From the NCBI RefSeq assembly GCF_905171765.1, contig NC_053390.1, positions 579,602,471 to 579,666,470 of the forward strand: 64,000 bases of DNA. Direction: 5' to 3'. Below the pieces are notes generated by a model. The model saw nothing but the letters and a program-made list of their open reading frames with translations. It had not been told where the DNA came from and did not search any database. The stretch is from Bufo bufo (Eukaryota; Chordata; Amphibia; Anura; Bufonidae). This document shows positions 10,180-21,006 of the stretch, in pieces (positions within the stretch are counted from its first letter, which is position 1; each line of letters opens with the position of its first letter). Position numbers and translations under genes: made by a program.

Positions 10180-12800
10180 AACTCCCCATACCCCTCACGG
10201 AATGCAAATGCGTAAAAATTTTTAGACATTTATATTCCAGATTTCTTCTCACGCTTTAGGGCCCCTAGAATGCCAGGGCAGTATAAATACCCCACATGTG
10301 ACCCCATTTCGGAAAGAAGACACCCCAAGGTATTCCGTGAGGGGCATATTGAGTCCATGAAAGATTGAAATTTTTGTCCCAAGTTAGCGGAAAGGGAGAC
10401 TTTGTGAGAAAAAATAAATAAATATCAATTTCTGCTAACTTGTGCCCAAAAAAAAAAAATTCTATGAACTCGCCATGCCCCTCATTGAATACCTTGGGGT
10501 GTCTTCTTTCCAAAATGGGGTCACATGTGGGGTATTTATACTGCCTTGGCATTCTAGGGGTCCTAAAGCGTAAGAAGAAGTCTGGGATCCAAATGTCTAA
10601 AAATGCCCTCATAAAATGAATGTGGGCCCCTTTGCGCATCTAGGCTGCAAAAAAGTGTCACACATGTGGTATCGCCGTACTCAGGAGAAGTTGGGGAATG
10701 TGTTTTGGGGTGTCATTTTACATATACCCATGCTGGGTGAGATAAATATCTTGGTCAAATGCCAACTTTGTATAAAAAAAATGGGAAAAGTTGTCTTTTG
10801 CCGAGATATTTCTTTCACCCAGCATGGGTATATGTAAAAAGACACCCCATAACACATTCCCCAACGTCTCCTGAATACGGAGATACCAGATGTGTGACAC
10901 TTTTTTGCAGCCTAGGTGGGCAAAGGGGCCCACATTCCAAAGAGCACCTTTAGGATTTCACAGGTCATTTACCTACTTACCACACATTAGGGCCCCTGGA
11001 AAATGCCAGGGCAGTATAACTACCCCACAAGTGACCCCATTTTGGAAAGAAGACACCCCAAGGTATTCCGTGAGGGGCATGGCGAGTTCCTAGAATTTTT
11101 TATTTTTTGTCACAAGTTAGTGTAAAATGATGATTTTATTTTTTTTTTCATACAAAGTCTCATATTCCACTAACTTGTGACAAAAAATAAAAACTTCCAT
11201 GAACTCACTATGCCCATCAGCGAATACCGTGGGGTCTCTTCTTTCCAAAATGGGGTCACTTGTGGGGTAGTTATACTGCCCTGGCATTCTAGGGGCCCAA
11301 ATGTGTGGTAAGGAGTTTGAAATCAAATTCTGTAAAAAATGACCAGTGAAATCCGAAAGGTGCTCTTTGGAATATGGGCCCCTTTGCCCACCTAGGCTGC
11401 AAAAAAGTGTCACACATCTGGTATCTCCGTACTCAGGAGAAGTTGGGGAATGTGTTTTGGGGTGTCATTTTACATATACCCATGCTGGGTGAGAGAAATA
11501 TCTTGGCAAAAGACAACTTTTCCCATTTTTTTATACAAAGTTGGCATTTGACCAAGATATTTATCTCACCCAGCATGGGTATATGTAAAAAGACACCCCA
11601 AAACACATTCCTCAACTTCTCCTGAATACAGAGATACCAGATGTGTGACACTTTTTTGCAGCCTAGGTGGGCAAAGGGGCCCATATTCCAAAGAGCACCT
11701 TTCGGATTTCACTGGTCATTTTTTACAGAATTTGATTTCAAACTCCTTACCACACATTTGGGCCCCTAGAATGCCAGGGCAGTATAACTACCCCACAAGT
11801 GACCCCATTTTGGAAAGAAGACACCCCAAGGTATTCCGTGAGGGGCATGGCGAGTTCCTAGAATTTTATTTTTTTTTGTCACAAATTAGTGGAAAATGAT
11901 GATTTTTTTTTTTTTTTCATACAAAGTCTCATATTCCACTAACTTGTGACAAAAAATAAAAACTTCCATGAACTCACTATGCCCATCAGCGAATACCGTG
12001 GGGTGTCTTCTTTCCAAAATGGGGTCACTTGTGGGGTAGTTATACTGCCCTGGCATTCTAGGGGCCCAAATGTGTGGTAAGGAGTTTGAAATCAAATTCT
12101 GTAAAAAATGACCAGTGAAATCCGAAAGGTGCTCTTTGGAATATGGGCCCCTTTGCCCACCTAGGCTGCAAAAAAGTGTCACACATCTGGTATCTCCGTA
12201 CTCAGGAGAAGTTGGGGAATGTGTTTTGGGGTGTCATTTTACATATACCCATGCTGGGTGAGAGAAATATCTTGGCAAAAGACAACTTTTCCCATTTTTT
12301 TATACAAAGTTGGCATTTGACCAAGATATTTATCTCACCCAGCATGGGTATATGTAAAAAGACACCCCAAAACACATTCCTCAACTTCTCCTGAATACAG
12401 AGATACCAGATGTGTGACACTTTTTTGCAGCCTAGGTGGGCAAAGGGGCCCATATTCCAAAGAGCACCTTTCGGATTTCCCTGGTCATTTTTTACAGAAT
12501 TTGATTTCAAACTCCTTACCACACATTTGGGCCCCTAGAATGCCAGGGCAGTATAACTACCCCACAAGTGACCCCATTTTGGAAAGAAGAGACCCCAAGG
12601 TATTTCGTGATGGGCATAGTGAGTTCATATAACTTTTTATTTTTTGTCACAAGTTAGTGGAATATGAGACTTTGTAAGAAAAAAAATCAAAAAAAAAAAA
12701 ATCATCATTTTCCGCTAACTTGTGACAAAAAATAAAAAGTTCTATGAACTCACTATGCCCATCAGAGAATACCTTAGGGTGTGTACTTTCCGAAATGGGG
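10180..12800. repeat. Tandem array of ~770-bp palindromes
   Basis: Blocks with CATACCCATGCTGGGTGAGA, 'gcagcctaggtgggcaaaggggcc' and 'atgccagggcagtataactacccc' recur in alternating orientation. The units around 11117-11885 and 11886-12654 are direct repeats 769 bp apart, and each is itself a palindrome, so similar open frames occur on both strands. The outer copies (10.2-11.1 kb) are more diverged. It can form large cruciforms. Confidence 0.8.
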
Positions 12801-13384
12801 TCATTTGTGGGGTGTTTGTACTGTCTGGGCATTGTAGAACCTCAGGAAACATGACAGGTGCTCAGAAAGTCAGAGCTGCTTCAAAAAGCGGAAATTCACA
12901 TTTTTGTACCTTAGTTTGTAAACGCTATAACTTTTACCCAAACCATTTTTTTTTTACCCAAACATTTTTTTTTTATCAAAGACATGTAGAACAATAAATT
13001 TAGAGCAAAATTTATATATGGATCTCGTTTTTTTTGCAAAATTTCACAACTGAAAGTGAAAAATGTCATTTTTTTGCAAAAAAATCATTAAATTTCGATT
13101 AATAACAAAAAAAAGTAAAAATGTCAGCAGCAATGAAATACCACCAAATGAAATCTCTATTAGTGAGAAGAAAAGGAGGTAAAATTCATTTGGGTGGTAA
13201 GTTGCATGACCGAGCAATAAACGGTGAAAGTAGTGTAGGTCAGAAGTGTAAAAAGTGGCCTGGTCTTTCAGGGTGTTTAAGCACTGGGGGCTGAGGTGGT
13301 TAAGGTGAAAACTGGCCTGGGATAGAAGGGGTTAAGACTAGTGTCAATCACAGTGTTGAACACTGCACAGTGCTTGATGTATAG

Positions 13385-13716
13385 AGCTGTGTATAGAGCT
13401 GAGGACATGAGTTGCTAGATGGTCGCTAGCACATCCACAATACCCAGTCCCCATAGCTCTGTGTGCTTTTATTGTGTATAAAAACCGATTTGATACATAT
13501 GCAAATTAACCTGAGATGAGTCAGAGCTTGAAAATATGACTTCTCTGGTCACACAAGATATGACTCTTTTATGTTAATTTGCATATGTATCAAATCTTTT
13601 TTTTACACAATAAAAGCACACAGAGCTATGGGGACTGGGTATTGCGGATGTGCTAGCGGCCATCTAGCAACTCATGTCCTCAGCTCTATACACAAAATCC
13701 CAGTGACAGGTTCCCT
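13385..13716. mobile_element. T2-type MITE, left end missing
   Basis: The right end GTGACAGGTTCCCT abuts TTAA (13717-13720). The interior is a palindrome with arms around 'ttttattgtgta' and 'atgcaaattaac'. The left arm stops inside 'gtatagagctgaggacatg' without its terminus. Confidence 0.6.
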
Positions 13717-13720
13717 TTAA

Positions 13721-13812
13721 GCTAATTTGCGGGGATACCGGGAGTCGGACCCCAGTCGATCAGATATTGATGACCTATCCTTAGCTCCAAAATAAACTGC
13801 TGCACAGCCCCT
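13721..13812. repeat. Fragment of the 'gatattgatgacctatcc' repeat family
   Basis: Contains CAGATATTGATGACCTATCC, the core of a dispersed repeat also seen near 26700-26790, 32005-32085, 49840-50056, 58690-58740 and 59690-59770. It lacks clear ends here. Confidence 0.5.
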
Positions 13813-13816
13813 TTAA

Positions 13817-14563
13817 CCCTTTTCGGACCTCCTGGATCTACAGTTGAAGAGGCCTGCCTCCCGAGAGTGGAGCTGCTGCAGTAACTGCTGAGTTTCTGCT
13901 GTTTTAAACAGCAGAGGTCCAGGGCTAATGACTGTGATTGGCGATAATGCCAATTACAGACAGTTAATGCCTCACATGGTGTGGTCATCTGGGAGCAAAC
14001 GGCATAACAGTAAAAAAAAAGAAAGAAAAAATTCCTATTCAAGTATATAGGAACGAGCCTCCTCACCTCTGCAATGTCGACGGCGAGCAGGTAAACAATA
14101 CAGGGAAGTCAGCACGGCCTTCTCTTCAATCAGATGATCGGCGGGACTGTCCCCCTTTAAAGACGTTATAGGGGTCAGAATATGGCTAGGAAAAGAAAAC
14201 TTTTTTTTAAAATTTTTTCATTATTAAAACACGAGAAAAACTATACAAAATGTAGTATCATTTTTATTGTACTGACCCAGAAAATGAAGGGCTTGGGTCG
14301 GTTTTACCGCGTAGGGAACTGGTAAAAACGAAACCAATAAAGCTATGGCAGAATTGCAGCTTCTTTTTCCAATTCCACCCATTTTGGAATTCTTTTTCCA
14401 GCTTTCCACTACATTGTATGCAATAGTAAATGGTGCCGTTTAATATTACGACCTGTCCTGCAAAAAACAAGCCCCATACGGCTATGTGAACGGAAAAATT
14501 AAAAAGTTATGGCTCCTGGAAGGCAGGGAGTGAAAAACGGATAATTGCAAGGTCCTGAAGGGT
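13817..14563. mobile_element. TTAA-flanked element (CCCTTTTCGGACC end), 747 bp
   Basis: Left end CCCTTTTCGGACCTCC after TTAA (13813-13816); right end AAGGTCCTGAAGGGT before TTAA (14564-14567). The termini are imperfect inverted repeats (GGACC/GGTCC plus CCCTT/AAGGG). The interior includes 'caaaaaacaagccccatacgg', related to the block near 6452 in the 2.2-kb element. Non-coding. Confidence 0.6.
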
Positions 14564-14567
14564 TTAA

Positions 14568-15483
14568 GGAATGCATTTAGCCTCGTGTCCTTGTTGGCAC
14601 AGTTTGAAGGCTACAGTGTAGACCCTGGATTACCACCAGTAAAGGTGTCATATTGGGGTTTGACCTACTGTATCTGATCAATAGTATTATTGGTAGGCTT
14701 TAATTGTAGCTAATAAAAGCTACCTGAGGATAATCCATCAATGTTAAGTCCTGGAAAACCCCTTTAAACAGGCTTTACCATCTATGTATGGCACATTCAG
14801 AGCCAAGCTTGTTTGGTTAATTCTTCAGTAAAGATAGCTATTAGGGATGAGAGAAGCTTTGGATCTTAGATCCGAAGTCACTTCGCTCAAAACTTCAGAT
14901 GCGTCTCCGTGCAGCATTAAAATGTATGGCCTCTGGCAGGGGGAAGTCCGTTATTTGAGACTTCGGTGAATAACTTCGGTATTGGATTTTTAAACTGGAA
15001 AACCATTTTAAAACTTGGATCCGAACTCGGCTTTGGTTCAGACTGGTACCTCGCAACCGAAGCCAAGTTTGGATCCTAGTTTTAAAATGGTTTTCCAGTT
15101 TAAAAATTAAATACTAAAGTTACTCACTGAAGTCTCTCGAGGGAATAAGTGACTTTGCCTCGTCGGAGGCCGTACATTTTGATCTGAAGTTTTGAGCGAA
15201 GCGACTTCGGATCTAGGATCGAAAGCTGGCTTTGCTCATGCCTAATAGCTATGCATTTGGATTTTGTACCTTTGGCTGATATGGCCATCTCGGCCTGGGG
15301 GAGCAGTGAACTGTATCAATAGCCAGCCATGAGGTGGCACAAGGAACAGACATGTTCATTATATGCCTAGCATGTCGTGCCGGATATATCATACCACAGG
15401 CACCATTGTGATCCACTCGTAATTTCATACATTTTTCTTTATAAACCTCTTTATTGTGCCATCACCAGTGACAGTTTTTTCTG
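14568..15483. other. No gene; an internal inverted repeat
   Basis: Between about 14845 and 15240 lies a diverged foldback: 'atcttagatccgaagtcacttcgctcaaaacttc' is answered by 'gaagttttgagcgaagcgacttcggatctaggat'. This is probably another MITE, with TSD not resolved. The flanking DNA shows nothing else recognisable. Confidence 0.45.
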
Positions 15484-15486
15484 TTA

Positions 15487-16347
15487 GGCTGGTTTCACGC
15501 GGGCGTTGTGGGAAAATGTGCGGGTGCGTTGCGGGAACATGCGCGATTTTTCCGCGCGAGTGCAAAACATTGTAATGCGTTTTGCACTCGCGTGAGAAAA
15601 ATCGCGCATGTTTGGTACCCAAACCCGAACTTCTTCACAGAAGTTCGGGCTTGGGATCGGTGTTCTGTAGATTGTATTATTTTCCCTTATAACATGGTTA
15701 TAAGGGAAAATAATAGCATTCTGAATACAGAATGCATAGTACAATAGCGCTGGAGGGGTTAAAAAAAATAAAAATAAAAATTTAACTCACCTTAATCCAC
15801 TTGCTCGCGCAGCCAGGCATCTCCTTCTGTCTCCTTCTTTGCTGATTGTAGGAACAGGACCTGTGGTCATCACATGGTCCATCACATGATCCATCACCAT
15901 GGTAAAAGATCATGTGATGACCGGAGTGACGTCACCACAGGTCCTGTTCCTACAATCAGCAAAGAAGGAGACAGAAGGAGATGCCGGCAGTGTGATCAAG
16001 TGGATTAAGGTGAGTTAAATATTTTTTTATTTTTTTTAACCCCTCCAGCGCTATTTTACTACGCATTCTGTCTCCATCCCGATGGTCTCCTAGCAACCGT
16101 GCATGAAAATCGCACCGCATCCGCACTTGCTTGCTGATGCTTGCGATTTTCACGCAACCCCATTCACTTCTATGACGCAGAATATAGAGCATGCTGCGAT
16201 TTTCACGCAACACACAAGTGATGCGTGAAAATCACCACTCATGTGAACAGCCCCATAGAAATGAATGGGTCGGGATTCAGTGCGGGTGCAATGCGTTCAA
16301 CTCATGCATCGCATCCGCGCGGAATACTCGCCCGTGTGAAAGGGGCC
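15487..16347. mobile_element. TWA-flanked 861-bp foldback with CRE palindrome (family C copy 1)
   Basis: Ends GGCTGGTTTCACGCGGGCG and CCCGTGTGAAAGGGGCC, flanked by TTA on both sides (15484-15486, 16348-16350). Nested palindromes inside include 'cccttataacatggttataaggg' and a centre with 'gatcatgtgatga' and TGACGTCA (15927-15934). Further copies are at 27423, 51895, 53625 and 63354. Non-coding. Confidence 0.8.
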
Positions 16348-16350
16348 TTA

Positions 16351-16832
16351 GGCCTAGTTCACACGAACGTTTTTTTTAGGAGTGTACGGGCCGTCTTTTT
16401 GTGTTCCGTATACGGAATCATTCATTTCAATGGTTCCGCAAAAAAACTGAATGTGTTCCGTATGCATTCCGTTTCCGTATTTCAGTTTTTCCGTTCCGTT
16501 GAAAGATAGAACATGTCCTATTATTGCCCGCAAATCACGTTCCGTGGCACCATTCAAGTAAATGGGTCCGCAAAAAAAACCGAACACATACGGAAATGCA
16601 TCCGTATGTGTTCCGTATCCGTTCCGTTTTTGCTGAACCATCTATTGAAAATGTTATGCCCAGCCCAATTTTTTCTATGTAATTACTGTATACTGTTCAG
16701 GGCATACAGAAAAACGGAACGGAAAAACGGAAAGGAAACGGAAATACAACGGAACTCAAAAACGGAACGACGGATCCGTGAAAAATGGACCGCAAAAAAC
16801 TATAAAAGCCATATGATCGTGTGAACTAGGCC
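16351..16832. mobile_element. MITE, TIR GGCCTAGTTCACACGA
   Basis: Inverted ends GGCCTAGTTCACACGAACG and CGTGTGAACTAGGCC. The left flank is TTA (shared with the previous element) and the right flank TAA, so the target duplication is not exact. The interior, rich in 'aacggaac' and 'cagtatacagtaattacata', is homologous to 26791-27240 in the opposite orientation. Confidence 0.65.
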
Positions 16833-16889
16833 TAACTCCCTGGATCAACGACCCCTCTCTAGTAGCTATACCCTGTAATATTATTACGC

Positions 16890-17400
16890 TCCAGAAATAC
16901 ATTCAGGCCCCTCCAGTGCTCCAGACAAAAAAAAAATACCTAGTAGCCATTGGCTCCTGAACTGAAAAATTTAGGAGCCAAATTCAATTTTTAGTCGCCA
17001 AATCGAAACTGAATGAAAATTTTGGTATCGTGACAACGCTACGCCGATCAGATCGGCGTAGGGTTGTTTCGATACTAAAATTTTGATTCTCTTTCGTCAC
17101 CATAATAAAGTATTGCGATACTCAATACCACACAAAAAAAAGCTGCGTGCATTTCGCATTTTATGAAACGTTCGGCCCATAATAGAACAGTCCTTTCCTA
17201 TTTTTTGGGGTGACTAAAAAATGGCGAATCGCATGGTTTTTATGTATTTATTTCTGTTACGGCGCTCACCGCATAGCAGATATTTTTAAATAATTTAATA
17301 GTTTGGACTTTTCGGACGCAGCGATATGTAATATGTTTATTTATTTATTGTTTATATTTTATATGTAAAATTGAGAAAGGGGGGATTTAAACTTAATATT
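16890..17400 (-). mobile_element. hAT-like fragments of the TAGGGTTGT family
   Basis: Two partial ends meet head to head: one ends TGACAACGCTA (17041) and the other starts TAGGGTTGTTTCGATAC (17059), separated by a short palindrome of the form CGCCGATCAGATCGGCG. The right fragment runs in reverse orientation and matches the right part of the complete elements at 21021-22404 and 36300-37452. No transposase. Confidence 0.55.
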
Positions 17401-17403
17401 TTA

Positions 17404-17825
17404 GGCTACTTTCACACTTGCGTTTTTCTTTTCCGGCATAGAGTTCCGTCACAGGGGCTCTATACCGGAAAAGAACTGATCAGGTATGTCCCCATGCATT
17501 CTGAATGGAGAGTAATCCGTTCAGGATGCATCAGGATGTTTTCAGTTCAGTCGTTTTGACTGATCAGGCAAAAGATAAAACCGTAGCATGCTACGGTTTT
17601 ATCTCCGGCGAAAAAAACTGACTGGTACAAATGTGTAAAAAGATGCAAGACGGATCCGTCCGTCCACATGACAAGCGGAGAGATGGATTCGTTCTTACAA
17701 TGCATTTGTGAGACGGATCCGCATCCGGATGCATCTCACAAAGGCTTTCAGTCACATCCAGATCGGCGGATCCGGCGGGCACCGGCTTGTACCATTGTGT
17801 GCATGAGCTCAGGAGTCCTCTCAAT
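17404..17825. mobile_element. TWA-type MITE lacking its right end
   Basis: Left end GGCTACTTTCACACTTGCG after TTA (17401-17403). Internal ACGGATCCGT and GCGGATCCG motifs and a palindrome around 'ccgtagcatgctacgg' resemble the element at 49101-49514. No matching right terminus was found before 17825. Confidence 0.5.
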
Positions 17826-18535
17826 GCATTTCACAGCTGGTTTGTAGGAGCACAGAGTTGGATTGCAAGTATGAAGTATGAAGATACAAATTACAGAATC
17901 AAACTCTGCATCATTTACACTGTACCGCCTCGCCTCCTCTAGTTTGGGTAGTTTCAGAGATGACAGATTCCCTTTACACTCTGAGTAGGCCTATTCTTAG
18001 GATAAAACCTAAACAGGCCTCAATACAACAACAAATCAGGGTATGTATAGTCACCAGAACATATACCTATAGACAACATAAACATACTCACTATAGTCAA
18101 AAATATATCCACTTTATTGCATAAAAATTCATATACACAATATATAACAATATAATGGTAATGATAAAAGGAAAACAACAGATAAGGGTGCCAGAATCAC
18201 CTGACCTATGCTGCTACTACTCCCAAAAAGATCTTCCACATGTCAAGTGTCACCATGTCCAAAGAATATACATAAAAAAACATGAATACCGCAAGATGGC
18301 CTACCTGTTACTACATGCATGGGTATATCCCTTAGTACGGGTAGATCTCTATATATCGAGTTCACATTTAGGACGTGTATAATAACACTCCTTAATAAAT
18401 ATTCCCCAAAACAATAGTACAGCATGAGCCCAGGAAAAAACAATGGGACAGGGAAAATAGAGGAAATCAAAATAAGAAAGAAAGCAAAAAAAAGTAGAAA
18501 AAAAGGGGAACAGAAAAAAAAAAGAAAAAACAAGT
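17826..18535. other. Intergenic, nothing assigned
   Basis: A short T2-like right end (ATGACAGATTCCCTTTA) is seen near 17960-17977, otherwise low-complexity A-rich DNA (18420-18535). The open frames on either strand have no recognisable similarity. Confidence 0.35.
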
Positions 18536-18538
18536 TTA

Positions 18539-19036
18539 GGCTACTTTCACACTAGCGTTCGGGTGTCCGCTCGTGCGCACCGTTTGAAGGGGCTCACGAG
18601 CGGCCCCGAACGCATCCGTCTGGCCCCAATGCATTCTCAGTGGAGGCGGATCCACTGAGAATGCATCCGCCTGCCAGCGCTCAGCCTCCGCTCCGCTCAG
18701 TGAGCGGACACCTGAACGCTGCTTGCAGCGTTCGGGTGTCCGCCTGGCCGTGCGGAGGCGAGCGGATCCGTCCAGACTTACAATGTAAGTCAATGGGGAC
18801 GGATCCGCTTGAAGATGACACAATATGGCTCAATCTTCAAGCGGATCCGTTCCCCATTGACTTTCAATGGAAAGTCTGAACGGATCCGCTCAGGCTACTT
18901 TCACACTTAGAAAATTTTCTAAGTTTTAATGCAGACGCATCCGTTCTGAACGGATGCGAACGTCTGCATTATCGGAGCGGATCCGTCTGATGAAACATCA
19001 GACGGATCCGCTCCGAACGCTAGTGTGAAAGTAGCC
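18539..19036. mobile_element. TWA-type MITE or two fused copies, TIR GGCTACTTTCACACTAGCG
   Basis: Ends GGCTACTTTCACACTAGCG and CGCTAGTGTGAAAGTAGCC are perfect inverted repeats. Flanks are TTA left and TAA right. A second GGCTACTTTCACACTTAG start at 18893 suggests a nested or recombined copy. Many ACGGATCCGT/GCGGATCCG motifs are present. Non-coding. Confidence 0.65.
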
Positions 19037-19187
19037 TAAAACGAAAAAAAGAACCCCCCCCAAAAAAAACAAAAAAAAAACACCCACAGTCTGGTCAGGA
19101 AAGCCAATGTGACAAAAATGTGCCACAAAATATAAAAGCAGCGCAGGTCAGCAAAAATACCTCATTCTCCTTAGGATAGCCTATTAA

Positions 19188-19643
19188 AGGGGTTGTCTCA
19201 CTTCAGTAAGTGGAGAGAAATGTAGAGAAAGTTAATACAAGGCACTTACTAATGTATTGTGATTGTCCATATTGCTTCCTTTGCTGGCTTGGTTAATTTT
19301 TCCACCACATTATACACTGTGTGTTTCCATGGATATGACCACCCTGCAATCCATCAGTGGTGGTCGTGCTGGCACACTATAGGAACAAGTGCCAGCCACT
19401 GTGGTATCTGGGGCCGTAGGAGCTCATATAGTCTGGTGCTTTTTCCTACAATGTGCAAGGACAGCCACGCTGCTGGATTGCAGTGTGGTCTGTAACCATG
19501 GAAACGAGTAGTGTATAATGTGATAGGAAAATGAATCCAGCCAGCAAAGGAGGCAATATGGACAACAACAATACATTAGTAAGTGCATTTTTTTTTACCT
19601 TTGCTCCATAATAAATGCGACTTGCTGAAGTGAGACAACCCCT
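19188..19643. mobile_element. T2-type MITE (AGGGGTTGTCTCACTTCAG)
   Basis: Inverted ends AGGGGTTGTCTCACTTCAG and CTGAAGTGAGACAACCCCT. TTAA (19184-19187) on the left, TTAC on the right (one change). Arms about 200 bp, imperfect. Non-coding. Confidence 0.7.
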
Positions 19644-19646
19644 TTA

Positions 19647-19954
19647 CACTGGGTTCAGACCTGAGCGTATTTGATATGCGCGTTTAACGCACGTTTTTGT
19701 CGCGTGTTTTTGTCCATAGTCAACGCGCGTATTACGCGCGTTTGTGTGATTGACAGCAGTGTCCTATGGCCGCAAACGCGCGACAAAACGCCCCAAAGAA
19801 GCTCAAGAACATGTTTATGCGTGGGGCGTTTTTCAGCGCGTTCGTAAAACGCGAAAATGTGAACCAGTCCCATAGGGAAGCATTGGTTTGCATCGGTTAT
19901 GCGTTTTACAGCGCGTTCGAACGCGCTGTAAAACGCGCAAGTGTGAACTTAGGG
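19647..19954. mobile_element. CG-rich foldback MITE
   Basis: Left end around CACTGGGTTCAGACCTGAGCG, right end CGCGCAAGTGTGAACTTAGGG before TTAA. The arms contain many CGCG and AACGCGC motifs. Adjacent to the T2-type element; boundaries approximate. Confidence 0.55.
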
Positions 19955-21003
19955 TTAATGTTTGATCAGTGTGGGTTGTACCATTTGGGACGCCACTGAT
20001 CAGCACAATGAAAGGGCCGTGCGAGTGTTGTATCCATTCATTAGTAACACAGGACACAGAGGCCCATCCTTACTATAGCGGCTCCTTCATTGTGCTAGTT
20101 ATCTATGGGCCCAGAGGACATCAGTGTTTGAAATCAAGTCTTTATGTTAAACATGTTTTTTAAGAATATTTGGTAATGTTATTTTTAATTTTCCATGTGA
20201 ATATCTATATAACCCACTGATCCTAATAATAGGCACCACTTTATGGTCTGTGCAGATCACTTTACTGCAGTTATCTGCTCATCACCACAGGCAGAAATAC
20301 AATGACAGGCACCATTCACAATAGGTGATATCACAGCTTGTCTACTAGCTCCTGACCTCTGTACAAGTTACAGAGCATGTTTAGAAAAGTCTCCTATAGA
20401 AGCTAATGAGTCCCCTCCTGTCTATTGTGCCTATGGCCCATGGCGGTTGTTGTAAGGTATATCTCTAAATGCTGTTAAGAACAGCTCAGGCACCATAATC
20501 ATTTTCAGGAAATAGAAAAAAAAAAATCTACAATCATAAAATAAAAACATTAGAAAAAAGGATATCTGTCACTATCTGGTTTTAACTTGCAGAAAAATAT
20601 TTCGGTGACACATTCCCTTTAAGTGCATCACCAGCAGCAGAAATGTGGTTAAGGTTCTGTGGTTCTGTAAATGTCACCTCATATATACCGTACGCTGTAA
20701 TGTCACACACATCCCATAGTCGCAGTAACATAGCATAATAAGGGACATCTTACAAAATGAATGCAAAGGAAAAGTGAAGGAGTTGACTTTTTTGGCACCC
20801 CTTTTGCATCCAAGCAGATTTCAGCTTCCCTACTTTTCCTTTAAAACACATTTCAGAAATTTCCCCCAGCTATAAAGTAAAATGGTGCTTTGTGAACCCT
20901 TCAGAATTTTCTATATTTCTACATACATTTGACCTTAAACTAAATCAGATTTTCACACAAGTCCTAAAAATAGATAAAGATAACCAAGTCAAAAATATTA
21001 GAC
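19955..21003. other. Intergenic; one T2-type right end
   Basis: A block ending GGTGACACATTCCCTTTAAG (to about 20622) looks like the right terminus of another T2-type element, with no left end seen. The rest holds no recognised gene or repeat. Confidence 0.35.
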
Positions 21004-21006
21004 TTA

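Larger units (their letters stand above)
8261..13299. mobile_element. Large (~5 kb) TTAA-flanked non-autonomous element
   Basis: The left end CCTCCTCAGGACCGCC follows TTAA (8257-8260) and the right end GGGGGCTGAGGTGG precedes TTAA (13300-13303); the outer nine bases are inverted repeats with one mismatch. Inside, in order: a GC-rich palindrome (8270-8580), a 191-bp satellite (about 8600-10080), a cluster of ~770-bp palindromes (about 10180-12800), and an A/T-rich tail with 'aatttagagcaaaatttata'. No transposase is encoded. Open frames on both strands inside it are by-products of the palindromes. Mobilisation by a TTAA-specific transposase (Kolobok or piggyBac type) is inferred from the flank only. 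Confidence 0.6.

Noticed and set aside
10265..12632. Repeated 70-120-residue open frames on both strands with similar products
   Set aside because: They come from a tandem array of palindromes. The same peptide appears on both strands because the DNA is self-complementary; there is no codon-like conservation or known domain.
15041..15240. Riboswitch-like or regulatory hairpin
   Set aside because: The symmetry extends over hundreds of bases with TTCGGATC-type arms, which fits a decayed MITE better than an RNA element.
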